DNA of 64,000 nt, from contig CAVTGY010000001.1 of the NCBI GenBank assembly GCA_963734395.1, positions 186,001 to 250,000 of the forward strand. The letters run 5' to 3'. The translations under genes were made by a program, and so were the position numbers. The DNA comes from Bog-756 sp963734395 (GTDB lineage Bacteria > Actinomycetota > Acidimicrobiia > Acidimicrobiales > RAAP-2). The notes beneath the pieces were generated by a model that was not told where the DNA came from, did not search any database, and worked only from the letters and a program-made list of their open reading frames with translations. Positions within the stretch are counted from its first letter, which is position 1, and every line of letters starts with the position of its first letter. Shown here one piece after another: positions 9,057 to 17,025 of the stretch.

Positions 9057-10351
9057 TGTGATGTCGCGAGACATCGGAGACCGGTGTGTCAAGACATCGT
9101 AGACCAGGACATTCCCGTCAGGGCATCCGCTGGTAGTCCTTGGTCGGGTCGAGGACGAGGCGTCGCAGTGGTGAGCCGTCCAGGCCGACGACCTCGATGT
9201 CGAGACCCTCGATGAGCATGGCCACGCGCCAACCGGCATAGGGACGGCCGATGCCGATGTGGTGGAGGCGCCCCGATGGCGCAGCGTCACCGAACCGGTC
9301 GGGTCCACTTTGTCGAGCCGCAGCCGCCGACCGTCGATCTTGACCAGCGAGGCGGTCGGCTCGGCCTTCTCGCGCGCGTCGAAGACCGATCGCGGGGTCC
9401 GACGTCCGACGCCCCGATGTGGTCGAACGTCGTTGTAGTAGGCGACGAAGCGGTCGATGGCGCGCTGGAGTTGCTTCTTGGTCTCGATGCCCTTCTGGGC
9501 GGCCACGAACTTCTTCAGGGTCTGGTGGAATCGCTCGACCTTGCCGCAGGTCTGGGGATGGTAGGGACGTGAGTGCTTGGCCGTGATGCCGAGCGCGAAG
9601 AGCTCCTGCTCGACCGCACCCTCGACGCCGTAGTGGGTGCGCGCCGTGAAGATGAGCCCGTTGTCGGTGAGGAACGAGGCCGGATAGCCCCAGGTCTCGG
9701 CCGATTTGTGCAGGACCCGGACCACGTCGGGGGCCTTGACCACCTGCATGACCCTGGAGGCCACGCACACCCTCGAGTGGTCGTCGATGATGTTGAGGAC
9801 CTCGAAGACCTCGCCGCTCGGCAGCGTCGACGTGGGTCATGTCGGCCTGCCAGCGCTCGTTGGGCAGATCGGCCACGAAGCGGGTGTAGGAGCTCTTCGG
9901 CCGCTTCTTCGGCTGGGGGGTGACAAAGCCCCGGGCCCGGAGCACTCGCCAGATGGTGGGGACCGAGGGCGGGCTGGCGATGTCGCTCGCTCAGGTGGAA
10001 GTGGATGGTGGCCGCCCCGGCGTCGAAGCCGGCGTCGGCGAGCTCCTTGTCGCAGCGCCACGATCTCGTCCTCGTAGAGATCGGCGATCCGAGACGGCGA
10101 GGACGTGGGACGCCGGCTCCGGGGCTCGAGGCCCGTCGGGACCCTCGAGTCGGTAGCGACGGAGCAGCTTGAACAGCCAGCTCGGGCTCACGTCATGGGT
10201 CCGGGCCAGCTCCTTGATCGGTTTGCCCGTTCGCAGGTGCGTCTCGATCAGAAACCGGCCCATGTCCATAGGAGACCCTCCTCAGTAGCGGTCTCCTATG
10301 TCTTGACACATCCACGAGACCGGCGGTCTCCTATGTCCTGAAATTCACACA
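9057..10351 (-). mobile_element. IS481-like insertion sequence, 1295 bp
   Basis: The element begins TGTG at 9057 and ends CACA at 10351. The inner ends share imperfect inverted motifs: TGTGTCAAGACATCGTAGACC (about 9085-9105) against TGTGTCAAGACATAGGAGACC on the other strand (about 10290-10310), and GACATCGGAGACCG against GACATAGGAGACCG nearer the tips. It encodes one DDE transposase on the minus strand. It is bounded by the 15-bp repeat described separately, a length within the range reported for IS481-family duplications. The transposase is frameshifted, so activity is doubtful unless these are sequence errors. Confidence 0.8.
9118..10269 (-). CDS. IS481-family transposase (DDE integrase core), frameshifted
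   Basis: Starts ATG 10269 with a helix-turn-helix (IKELARTHDVSPSWLFKLLRRYR). After slips near 10100, 9960 and 9840 the integrase core appears: ERWQADMTHV (first Asp), EVLNIIDDHSRV, FLTDNGLIF (second Asp) and GKVERFHQTLKKF (catalytic Glu), then AYYNDVRPHRGV. The C-terminal beta-rich tail reaches 9118. Domain order (HTH, then DDE with the RPHRG box) is that of IS481/IS3-like enzymes without a separate orfA. At least three indels interrupt it; whether real or artefact cannot be told here. Confidence 0.78.
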
Positions 10352-10366
10352 CCACTCCCTCCGCCA
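10352..10366 (+). repeat. Right copy of 15-bp direct repeat
   Basis: CCACTCCCTCCGCCA, identical to the 3' end of tRNA-Ser(CGA) at 9042-9056. It is followed two bases later by the hairpin that would have ended the tRNA transcript before insertion. Confidence 0.85.
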
Positions 10367-10367
10367 A

Positions 10368-10385
10368 AACACTTTGCAGAGTGTT
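10368..10385 (+). terminator. Hairpin, probable former terminator of tRNA-Ser
   Basis: AACACT-TTGCAG-AGTGTT forms a perfect 6-bp stem. It lies right after the second copy of the tRNA end, so without the insertion it would follow tRNA-Ser(CGA) directly. There is no long U-tract. The remaining bases to 10537 hold no gene; a small dyad GTCAC-GTAT-GTGAC lies at 10476-10489. Confidence 0.4.
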
Positions 10386-10537
10386 CCCTCAACCGGCCCT
10401 TCGGATGTCAGATAGCAGCGGGGTGAGGTGGCCTGACGACGTCCGTGCTCGCGGAAGTTGCCTCGCCCGCTGACAGTCACGTATGTGACAGGGTGAGCAA
10501 GGGGCCATTACGCGTCCAAAGCGTGCCGATCGCGGCT

Positions 10538-11362
10538 TCAAGGCTTGCCGTCGGAGCGGAAGATCGGCCATCCGATCTCCGTTCTCCACTCTTCGGGATC
10601 AGGCGTCTCATGTGCGTCAACGAGGTAGTACTCCCGAAGTGGTCCGTCGATGCTGATTTCGTGCGCTGTCGCATAAGCACCTAGTTCGCCATACGTGATG
10701 TCGATGTCCGTCAGGGAACCCTGGTGCATGAGTACGGCTAGCTCGGCCGCCGGGACAATGAAGGGGACCACCCGGCCGATCGAGCGCACGATGCCCTCCA
10801 CGGGAATGAAGACGGTCGCCTGGCCTCGGCCGTGTTGGAACAGCTCGCTACCGTACAATCCGCCACTTGGACCGGTGCCATGGAGGTCCTGGGCCCGCAC
10901 CGTGGCGTGTAGCTCGCCGAGCGCTCCCTGCCACCACGACAACACGTCCTCGAGATCGACCACTTCCTGTATCCCTACCGCTGGCATCGCCGGTACTGTC
11001 CGGTGCTCGACTGTGGGCACCTCGCCGGATTGCTGCAAGAGGTTGCGCAACGACTCCACTGCGCTGTGGGTCGTCGACAATCGCTCCTCGAGGCGGTCCA
11101 AGTGAGCAGCGATGAGCGTGTTGCGGACAGACGTGTCCGAGGCCGAGAGCACTTCCTTTACTTCTGCGACCGGCATTTCCAGATCCCGCAGTCGACGGAT
11201 CACCTGAGCGGTCGGGATCTGATCCGAGAGGTAGTAGCGATAGCCAGTACCGGGATTCACCTCCGCCGGTTCAAGCAGACCCACCTGGTGGTAATGCCGG
11301 AGAGTCTTCACACTCAGGTGAGTCATCCGAGAGAACTCACCCACGGTCAAGTTCGCTGTCAC
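10538..11362 (-). CDS. MerR-family regulator with effector-binding (BmrR/GyrI-like) domain
   Basis: 274 residues from GTG 11362. An N-terminal MerR winged helix (LTVGEFSRMTHLSVKTLRHYHQVG, GYRYYLSDQ) is followed by a dimerisation helix (about 75-115) and a C-terminal domain of about 150 residues resembling GyrI/AraC effector-binding modules (ELAVLMHQGSLTDIDITYGELG, IDGPLREYYLVDAHETPDPEEWRTEIGWPI). This architecture is that of BmrR-like activators that sense amphipathic ligands. A MerR-type dyad lies within its own predicted promoter at 11375-11397, so it probably regulates itself and possibly the divergent NTF2-like gene at 11494. Confidence 0.88.
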   Translation of the reverse strand: MTANLTVGEFSRMTHLSVKTLRHYHQVGLLEPAEVNPGTGYRYYLSDQIPTAQVIRRLRDLEMPVAEVKEVLSASDTSVRNTLIAAHLDRLEERLSTTHSAVESLRNLLQQSGEVPTVEHRTVPAMPAVGIQEVVDLEDVLSWWQGALGELHATVRAQDLHGTGPSGGLYGSELFQHGRGQATVFIPVEGIVRSIGRVVPFIVPAAELAVLMHQGSLTDIDITYGELGAYATAHEISIDGPLREYYLVDAHETPDPEEWRTEIGWPIFRSDGKP

Positions 11363-11374
11363 GCCGTAAGTCTC

Positions 11375-11397
11375 GACCCTCCCCCTACGGGAGTGTC
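11375..11397 (-). promoter_or_regulatory. MerR-type operator in the merR promoter
   Basis: GACCCTCCCCCTACGGGAGTGTC is an imperfect dyad of the CTCCC-TA-GGGAG kind. On the minus strand it follows TTGACA (11399-11394) and fills a 19-bp gap before GAGACT, the long spacer that MerR activators correct by twisting DNA. The dyad is visible; its use by this regulator is inferred. Confidence 0.6.
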
Positions 11398-11493
11398 AAG
11401 GCCGAGGCCCGGGCTTGACTCTCTCGCGGCCGGAGCCCTCATTGTGGTCATGGCCGCCGGATGGTGGCCAATGACGAGACAGAGGAGTCACAC

Positions 11494-11856
11494 ATGGGCG
11501 AGAACCTGAACACGCTGTCTGATGTGGTGGCCGAGCACATTGCTGCGGTCAACGCTTTGGACGAGGAGGCGATCGTCGTTACCTTCGCTGCCGATGCGCT
11601 CGTCAACGATGCACGACGAGAGTTCTGGGGGACCGACGCCATCCGGGGCTGGGTGGCCGAGGACATGGTCGGTGACCACATCAGCATCGAGGTCATCGAG
11701 GTCGTCGACCATCACGGCCTGACAGTCGTCCGCGGACGGTACGACGGCGACTACGACAAGACCAACCTCCCTGGGGAGTTGATCCTCACCAACTACTTCA
11801 CCGTGAGCGAGGGGAAGATCGACAGCCTAATCGTCATCCGGAACACGCCCGTCTGA
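11494..11856 (+). CDS. NTF2-like (SnoaL-type) small protein
   Basis: ATG 11494 is chosen because GGAG of gacagaggagtcacac sits at the right distance; an in-frame upstream start at 11461 is less likely. About 120 residues with the cone-shaped SnoaL pattern: an N-terminal helix (VVAEHIAAVNALDEEAIVVTF), FADDALVND-like first strand (AADALVNDARREFWG), then alternating strands to LTNYFTVSEGKIDSLIVIRN. Such proteins bind small hydrophobic ligands or act as isomerases; no catalytic residues can be assigned. Divergent from the MerR regulator. Confidence 0.75.
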   Translation: MGENLNTLSDVVAEHIAAVNALDEEAIVVTFAADALVNDARREFWGTDAIRGWVAEDMVGDHISIEVIEVVDHHGLTVVRGRYDGDYDKTNLPGELILTNYFTVSEGKIDSLIVIRNTPV

Positions 11857-11861
11857 GACGC

Positions 11862-11877
11862 GGCCCGAAGGCGGGCC
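11862..11877 (+). terminator. GC-rich hairpin after the NTF2-like gene
   Basis: GGCCCG-AAGG-CGGGCC, a 6-bp stem with a 4-base loop just past the stop at 11856. No U-tract follows, as is usual in high-GC actinobacteria. Confidence 0.4.
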
Positions 11878-12018
11878 CGAGTTTCCAGGCAGTGCGGCAC
11901 AATTTGGCTGGGCCACTGTCCCCGATCCGGCGGCCGCCACAAGCCCGGAGCAGCAGGCGGGGCATGTGAGTAGGGTGCTGTTCGGAGAACGCGAAACACA
12001 GACCCGAGGAGAGCGAAC

Positions 12019-12285
12019 TTGGCGGTACTGGTGAGGTCATCTGCTTCAGGAATGACGACGGACATGTACGACAAGGCGTCAGAGCAGCTGACCCCCCGTG
12101 CTCTGTCCGCGCCGGGATTCGTCGCCCACGTGGCCTTCGTGGCGGACGGCGAGTTTCACGTATCTGAGATATGGGAGAGCCGGGACGACTTCCAGAACTG
12201 GTTCGACAACAATGTGAAGCCGAATGTCCCCGGTGTCGAGATCGACGTGGTGATGGATGTTCACAACGTCGTAATCAAGAAGTAG
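12019..12285 (+). CDS. Small protein resembling ABM/EthD-type monooxygenase fold
   Basis: 88 residues beginning TTG 12019 behind a GAGGAGAG Shine-Dalgarno. The pattern (ASEQLTPRALSAPGFVAHVAFV, FHVSEIWESRDDFQNWFDNNVKPNV) is that of small dimeric alpha-beta barrel proteins in the antibiotic-biosynthesis-monooxygenase group: an N-terminal helix, a strand with SEIWES, then the DFxxWF helix. Function unknown. It stands alone between the NTF2-like gene and the convergent response regulator. Confidence 0.6.
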   Translation: MAVLVRSSASGMTTDMYDKASEQLTPRALSAPGFVAHVAFVADGEFHVSEIWESRDDFQNWFDNNVKPNVPGVEIDVVMDVHNVVIKK

Positions 12286-12310
12286 CGAGAACAGCCCCTA
12301 CCGTTCAGTA

Positions 12311-12973
12311 TCACTCTTCCAAGTACCGCAGCACTGCCAGGACCCGCCGGTGGTCAGTGGACGTCGCAGGCAGGTCAAGTTTGATGAAGATGTTGGCGAT
12401 GTGCTTCTCCACCGCTCCTTCCGAGACGACGAGGCCTGCGGCGATGGCCGAATTCGTCCGCCCCTCTGCCATGAGCGCTAACACCTCGCGCTCCCGACCG
12501 CTCAACCCGGCCAGAGCGTCGGTGCGACGAGAAGCTCCCATCAGCTGGGTCACCACCTCGGGATCGAGGGCCGTGCCTCCCGACGCCACCCGAACCAATG
12601 CCTCCGCGAAGTCCGCGACGTCGGCAACCCGGTCTTTCAGCAGATAGCCGATCCCAGCCGCGCCACTGGCCAGCAGCTCGGCCGCGTACCGGGTCTCGAC
12701 GTACTGGGAAAAGACCAGGATCCCCACGCCGGGGTGATCCCGGCGCAGGCGAATGGCGGTCCGTAATCCCTCGTCGGTGAAGGTCGGCGGCATACGGATG
12801 TCGACCACCGCCACGTCAGGGGGATCATCGGCAACCGCCTGCTCGAGACTCACGCCGTCACCAACCGCCCGGATTACCGCGAATCCGCGGTCGGTGAGGA
12901 TTTGCAACAGCCCGTCCCGCAGGATCGCGGAGTCCTCTGCGATCACCACGCGTATGGCGTCCGCGGCGGCCAT
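12311..12973 (-). CDS. NarL/FixJ-family response regulator
   Basis: About 220 residues from ATG 12973. The receiver domain has the acidic pair in VVIAEDSAILRDG, the phospho-acceptor Asp in VAVVDIRMPP, and the signalling Ser and Lys (LVFSQY, GYLLKD). A C-terminal LuxR helix-turn-helix follows (LSGREREVLALMAEGRTNSAIAAGLVVSEGAVEKHIANIF). It begins two bases after the kinase stop, so it is the cognate partner. It is the last gene of the ABC-ABC-kinase-regulator operon and probably controls that transporter. Confidence 0.93.
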   Translation of the reverse strand: MAAADAIRVVIAEDSAILRDGLLQILTDRGFAVIRAVGDGVSLEQAVADDPPDVAVVDIRMPPTFTDEGLRTAIRLRRDHPGVGILVFSQYVETRYAAELLASGAAGIGYLLKDRVADVADFAEALVRVASGGTALDPEVVTQLMGASRRTDALAGLSGREREVLALMAEGRTNSAIAAGLVVSEGAVEKHIANIFIKLDLPATSTDHRRVLAVLRYLEE

Positions 12974-12975
12974 GT

Positions 12976-14355
12976 TCAGGCGTGGGTGGGCAGGTCGACG
13001 GTAACTACAGTCGGTCCGCCCGCCGGGCTGGCAATGCTCAGATGCCCATCGACGGCACCGACCCGATCGGCCAGCCCGGCCAGACCACTCGACGACGAGC
13101 CGACCCGGTTGGCCGCCGCGCCGCCCAGGCCGTCGTCGCGCACGACGATCCGCAGCCACGGCCCGTGCTGGGCACAGCTCAACGAGGCCCGGGACGCCTC
13201 GGCGTGTTGGGCAACGTTGGCCAACAACTCTGCCGCACAGAAGTAGCAGATGGCCTCGATGGCCGGGCTGGGCCGGGACTGGACCGACACCTGGACCTCC
13301 GTGGGCACCGAGCTGCGTGCGGCCAGGGTTGCGAGGGCATTTTCCAGGCCGGTGTCCAGCGCCGGCGGGTGGATCCCACGGGCCAGATCCCGGAGATCGA
13401 TGATGGCCTCCTTGGCACCGCGGTGCGCCTCGTCGATCAGGCGCTGGATGCCGTCCAGATCGGCGGCCTCGTCAGTTTCGGCACGCAGGTTCTCGAGCCG
13501 TTCCTTTGCCTGGCCGAGACGCATGGCAAGGGCGACCAACTGGGCCTGGGTGCCGTCGTGCAAGTTGCGCTCGATGCGTTGGAGAGTTTCTGTTGACGCT
13601 TCGAGCGTCCTCGATCTCGACTCCTCGAGGCTTCTCACCCGGGATGCCTCGGCGGTCGGACCGAGCAGAAGTTGCATCATCCGCCGGTCGAAGTAGACGA
13701 CGAGCCTCATGGTCCACGGCGCGACGAAAAGAAGAAATACGCCTGCCACGAACACACCGACGTGCGCCCGAGGCCCGGCCGGAGGACCATTGCTGAAGGC
13801 GCCTCCCGCCGCACGACCCAGTAGGCCGAATCCTGTCAACCCGCTGCCACCGGTCAGCGGTGACGCGATGCCGAAAATGGCCTCGAGCCAGACGCTGACG
13901 GCGAACCAGACGCCGAACAGGGTGAGCGGAACCTTGGCCACGAAATAGAGCACCGCCCGCCAAGCGGTCCGGTCGCCCAGCGTGGCCCGCAACCACCGGA
14001 AGATCCCCGGAGGTGGGTTGAACGGCTCGGGCTCGGCGATCTCCTCGCCCAGCATCCCCCAGGCCAGCGCCCGTTGCCAGCGGCCGAGCCCTCGGGCGAC
14101 CCGCAGGCCGCTGCCGAGGATGAAGATCCCGATGAGCGCGATGGTGAGCACCAACCCGGCGAGGCCGAGCACACCTAAGGCGAGCACTCCCCCGAACGCC
14201 AAGACGGAGCTGGCCAGGAAGTACCCCAACTCCGCCCAGCTGCGCTTCTGGAACGGCTCCCGCAGGATCAGCTCTGATAGACGTTTGACCTGCTCGGCTC
14301 TCTCCTCGGGGATCCGGATCTGCACCCAGCCCACCTTGGTATCAGATTCGCTCAA
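12976..14355 (-). CDS. Sensor histidine kinase with multi-pass membrane sensor
   Basis: 459 residues, start TTG 14355 overlapping the permease TGA (TTGA). The N-terminal half (about 40-230) is a membrane sensor domain with four or more hydrophobic segments and an N-terminal helix (QVKRLSELILREPFQKRSWAELGYF) typical of actinobacterial NarL-type kinases. The HisKA_3 phospho-acceptor lies in RIERNLHDGTQAQLVALAM. The ATPase domain has ELLANVAQHAEAS (N box) and VRDDGLGGA (G box). It phosphorylates the adjacent NarL-type regulator; its stimulus is probably the substrate of the linked ABC exporter. Confidence 0.92.
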   Translation of the reverse strand: MSESDTKVGWVQIRIPEERAEQVKRLSELILREPFQKRSWAELGYFLASSVLAFGGVLALGVLGLAGLVLTIALIGIFILGSGLRVARGLGRWQRALAWGMLGEEIAEPEPFNPPPGIFRWLRATLGDRTAWRAVLYFVAKVPLTLFGVWFAVSVWLEAIFGIASPLTGGSGLTGFGLLGRAAGGAFSNGPPAGPRAHVGVFVAGVFLLFVAPWTMRLVVYFDRRMMQLLLGPTAEASRVRSLEESRSRTLEASTETLQRIERNLHDGTQAQLVALAMRLGQAKERLENLRAETDEAADLDGIQRLIDEAHRGAKEAIIDLRDLARGIHPPALDTGLENALATLAARSSVPTEVQVSVQSRPSPAIEAICYFCAAELLANVAQHAEASRASLSCAQHGPWLRIVVRDDGLGGAAANRVGSSSSGLAGLADRVGAVDGHLSIASPAGGPTVVTVDLPTHA

Positions 14356-15164
14356 GCGTCATGCCTGACGAAGACCGCCGCTCCAGCGGCAAGGGCAATT
14401 GCTGCATACATGGCCATCAGCAACAACCCTACGACCGGGGAGACCGGCCCGAACGGCCCCCCCTGCTGCCCCTGGTTGACCGTGGACATGATCGAGTTGG
14501 TCAGGATATTGGTGGGCAGGTAGCGGACGTCTGTCTGAGAGATTCCATGCATGACCAGCGGGAGTACGAAGATGACACCGACGAACGCGGCGATCGCTGC
14601 CGCTGTGCTGCGGAAGACGAGACCGAAGCCGAATGACATGAGGGCGATGAGCGCGATGAACAGGCCGGTCAGGACCACGGCCCTTGCCGCGCCCGGCGAA
14701 GCGAGCGTGGCTGACGGAGCCCCGCCGCCGGAAAGGATGGCCTGACCCAGGAAGAACGAGACAAAACTCAGCACCTCGCAGAAGAACACCGTGAGCACGG
14801 CGGTGACGCCCATCTTGGTGGCGAGGAGGAGAGGACGCTTCGGCGCAGCGGCCAGCGTGGTGCGGATCGTGCCACTCGAATACTCGCCCGTGATCAGCAG
14901 CGCTCCGAACACGCCGCCGGCGAGGGCGACGGTGAACATGCCGGTCAGGGATGCCTGGGTGGCGTCGAAGCCGACGTAGTAACCAGGACCATGGTGCAAC
15001 GCGGCGTGGGACACCAGCCCCGTCACCAGGAGGGTGGCAACGAAGGTGAGGCCGAGTGTGATCGCCGTCGATCGCAGGGTAAGGATCTTGGCGATCTCGG
15101 ATCGGGCGACGTGCTTGATGCGGTAGTGCCCCCGGGGAGCGTTCAGAAGAATCTCGGTCGTCAT
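14352..15164 (-). CDS. ABC-2 type transporter permease
   Basis: 270 residues with six hydrophobic segments. A cytoplasmic leader (IKHVARSEIAKILTLRSTAITLG) precedes the first helix. The loop GALLITGEYSSGTIRTTLAAAPKR is the hallmark of ABC-2 permeases of the bacitracin/lantibiotic immunity type. Start ATG 15164 is two bases after the ATPase stop; the stop overlaps the kinase start. Together with the ATPase it probably exports or detoxifies a peptide or lipid-targeting compound sensed by the kinase. Confidence 0.88.
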   Translation of the reverse strand: MTTEILLNAPRGHYRIKHVARSEIAKILTLRSTAITLGLTFVATLLVTGLVSHAALHHGPGYYVGFDATQASLTGMFTVALAGGVFGALLITGEYSSGTIRTTLAAAPKRPLLLATKMGVTAVLTVFFCEVLSFVSFFLGQAILSGGGAPSATLASPGAARAVVLTGLFIALIALMSFGFGLVFRSTAAAIAAFVGVIFVLPLVMHGISQTDVRYLPTNILTNSIMSTVNQGQQGGPFGPVSPVVGLLLMAMYAAIALAAGAAVFVRHDA

Positions 15165-15166
15165 CG

Positions 15167-16105
15167 TCACTCCTTGTTCCCAACGGCAACTGCGCCGGGG
15201 ATGATCGACGGGCGGTACTCCACCTCGTCCTGGGTCAGCTCCATGAACGCGTCCTCCAGCGACGCGGTGATCGGCGTCAACTCGTGGACCCGGAGACCGT
15301 CGCGAGCGGCCAAGTCGCCGATCTGCGGTGAGCTCAACCCCTCGACGGTCAACCACCCATCGCCGTCCTCAATCTTGGCTCCCGCCGCGGAGAGCGCCGC
15401 GGCGAACGCAGTCAGGTCCGGGGTGACCAGTTTTACGGCACCGCTACCGCTCCTGGCCACGAAGTCGGACACGCTGGTCTCGGCGATCAGCCGGCCGCGG
15501 CCGATCACCACCAGCCGGTCGGCAGTGAGCGACATCTCGCTGATCAGGTGGCTCGACACCAGCACGGTCCGCCCCTGCCTTGCCAGGTCCCGGAGGAAGT
15601 GGCGAACCCAACGAATGCCCTCGGGATCGAGGCCGTTGACCGGCTCGTCGAACAGCAGCACCCCAGGATCACCAAGCAGGGCCGCGGCGATGCCCAGCCG
15701 CTGGGTCATCCCCAGCGAGAATTTCCCGACCCGTCGCTTGGCCACCGAGGTCAGTCCGACCTGGTCGAGGACCTCGTCAACCCGACCGACCGGGATGTCG
15801 TTGGCCAGTGCCAGCCACCGTAGGTGGTTGCGGGCGGTGCGAGCAGGGTGGAACGCCTTCGCGTCGAGCAGGGCGCCGACCTCCCGGATCGGCCAGTCCA
15901 ACTCGCAGTACGGCTTGCCACCGATCAGCGCCGACCCCGAGTCGGGGAGGTCGAGGCCCAAGATCATCCGCATCGTCGTCGACTTGCCGGACCCGTTCGG
16001 TCCCAGGAATCCGGTAACCACCCCGGATGGGACTTCGAAAGTCAGGTTGTCCACCGCTGTTGCTGTGCCGTAGCGCTTGGTGAGCGAGTGTGTCGTAATC
16101 ATCAC
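15167..16105 (-). CDS. ABC transporter ATP-binding protein
   Basis: 312 residues. Walker A GFLGPNGSGKST, signature KFSLGMTQRLG (a degenerate LSGGQ usual in this branch), Walker B VLLFDEPVNGLDPEG and the H-loop LVSSHLISEM are visible. A C-terminal extension of about 85 residues is common in lantibiotic-type exporters. First gene of the four-gene minus-strand operon 16105-12311; the upstream 16106-16228 region holds its promoter but no clear consensus was found. ATG 16105 and ATG 16102 are both usable starts. Confidence 0.92.
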   Translation of the reverse strand: MMITTHSLTKRYGTATAVDNLTFEVPSGVVTGFLGPNGSGKSTTMRMILGLDLPDSGSALIGGKPYCELDWPIREVGALLDAKAFHPARTARNHLRWLALANDIPVGRVDEVLDQVGLTSVAKRRVGKFSLGMTQRLGIAAALLGDPGVLLFDEPVNGLDPEGIRWVRHFLRDLARQGRTVLVSSHLISEMSLTADRLVVIGRGRLIAETSVSDFVARSGSGAVKLVTPDLTAFAAALSAAGAKIEDGDGWLTVEGLSSPQIGDLAARDGLRVHELTPITASLEDAFMELTQDEVEYRPSIIPGAVAVGNKE

Positions 16106-16228
16106 AGGCCACGGTAAGCGAACGCACCGCTCAGTGGAATACCGCTAGTCGGCGTCTTTGCGGTGGGGTTAACCCCACGATCCGGGGATCGATCGACCCC
16201 CCTGGGCCTTTGTGCGCGATTTGTCGCC

Positions 16229-16263
16229 GGGGGTGCGCCCTCCACCTGGGACGGCGCACCCCC
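16229..16263 (-). terminator. Strong hairpin downstream of the peroxiredoxin
   Basis: GGGGGTGCGCC (16229-16239) and GGCGCACCCCC (16253-16263) form a perfect 11-bp stem with a 13-base loop, seven bases past the peroxiredoxin stop. It would end peroxiredoxin transcripts on the minus strand. No U-tract is seen. Confidence 0.7.
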
Positions 16264-16269
16264 GAAAGC

Positions 16270-16926
16270 TCACTGCGGTTGGGGCACGATACGGATGTAG
16301 GGCTTAGGCTCGTCCCACGTTCCGTAGATCTCCTTGGCCTCGTCGTTGGAGACGGCCCCGCTGATGACCACAGCCTCACCTTGCTTCCAATTGACCGGCG
16401 TGGCCACCCGGTGGTTGGCGGTCAGCTGGAGCGAGTCGATGACCCGGAGCACCTCGTCGAAGTTGCGCCCGGTGATCATCGGATAGATGAGGATCAGCTT
16501 GACCTTCTTATCCGGCCCGATGATGAACACGTTTCTGACCGTCTGATTGTCGGCGGGTGTGCGGTCCTTTGGATCGCCCGACGTGCCGGCGGGCAGCATC
16601 CCATAGAGCTTGGACACGTTGAAGTCGGTGTCACCGATCATCGGATAGTTGGGGCGTGTGCCCTGAGTCTCTTCGATGTCCGCCGCCCAGCGTTCGTGGT
16701 TTTCGGTGGAGTCCACGGAGAGCCCGATGACCTTCACACCCCGGCGGTCGAACTCCGGCTTGAGCTTGGCCATGTAGCCGAGCTCCGTCGTGCAGATGGG
16801 GGTGAAGTCCTTCGGATGCGAGAACAGGATGGCCCACGAGTCCCCGATCCATTCATGAAACTCGATCTTTCCCTCGGTGGTGTCGGCTACGAAGTCCGGC
16901 GCTGTCTCTCCAAGTTGCAGTCCCAT
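16270..16926 (-). CDS. 1-Cys peroxiredoxin (Prx6/AhpC-TSA type)
   Basis: 218 residues. The peroxidatic cysteine is in SHPKDFTPICTTELGYMAKL, with the conserved Thr and Glu around it. A long C-terminal domain (LTANHRVATPVNWKQGEAVVI) and lack of a second conserved resolving cysteine place it in the Prx6 group. It reduces hydrogen peroxide and organic peroxides in the cytoplasm. Divergent from a TetR regulator, with a perfect 13-bp inverted repeat between them, so its expression is probably under that regulator. Confidence 0.93.
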   Translation of the reverse strand: MGLQLGETAPDFVADTTEGKIEFHEWIGDSWAILFSHPKDFTPICTTELGYMAKLKPEFDRRGVKVIGLSVDSTENHERWAADIEETQGTRPNYPMIGDTDFNVSKLYGMLPAGTSGDPKDRTPADNQTVRNVFIIGPDKKVKLILIYPMITGRNFDEVLRVIDSLQLTANHRVATPVNWKQGEAVVISGAVSNDEAKEIYGTWDEPKPYIRIVPQPQ

Positions 16927-16990
16927 TGATCAGGATCCCTTCTTGTGTTCCGCCTGTCCATCAGGCCTGCAAGACAGGATAACAGTTTCC

Positions 16991-17025
16991 ATAGATTGGA
17001 TCAAGTACTACCTGATCCAATCTAT
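16991..17025. promoter_or_regulatory. Perfect 13-bp inverted repeat, probable TetR operator
   Basis: ATAGATTGGATCA (16991-17003), nine-base spacer, TGATCCAATCTAT (17013-17025). It is the only long perfect dyad in the peroxiredoxin-tetR gap. Its AT-rich arms stand out in GC-rich DNA. The right arm overlaps the proposed tetR ATG at 17024, which means either autorepression at the start codon or a slightly downstream real start. Confidence 0.75.

Noticed and set aside
9057..10351. Possible genomic island or prophage at the tRNA-Ser end
   Set aside because: Only one transposase fits between the 15-bp repeats; no integrase of tyrosine type, no cargo and length of 1.3 kb. An insertion sequence explains it.
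10476..10489. GTCAC-GTAT-GTGAC as an operator
   Set aside because: It lies downstream of the MerR gene and behind the IS, five bases per arm only; noted as a chance or minor hairpin.
16130..16228. A separate small gene between the ABC ATPase and the peroxiredoxin
   Set aside because: The 82-residue minus frame there lacks a ribosome binding site and covers the terminator hairpin; composition is random.
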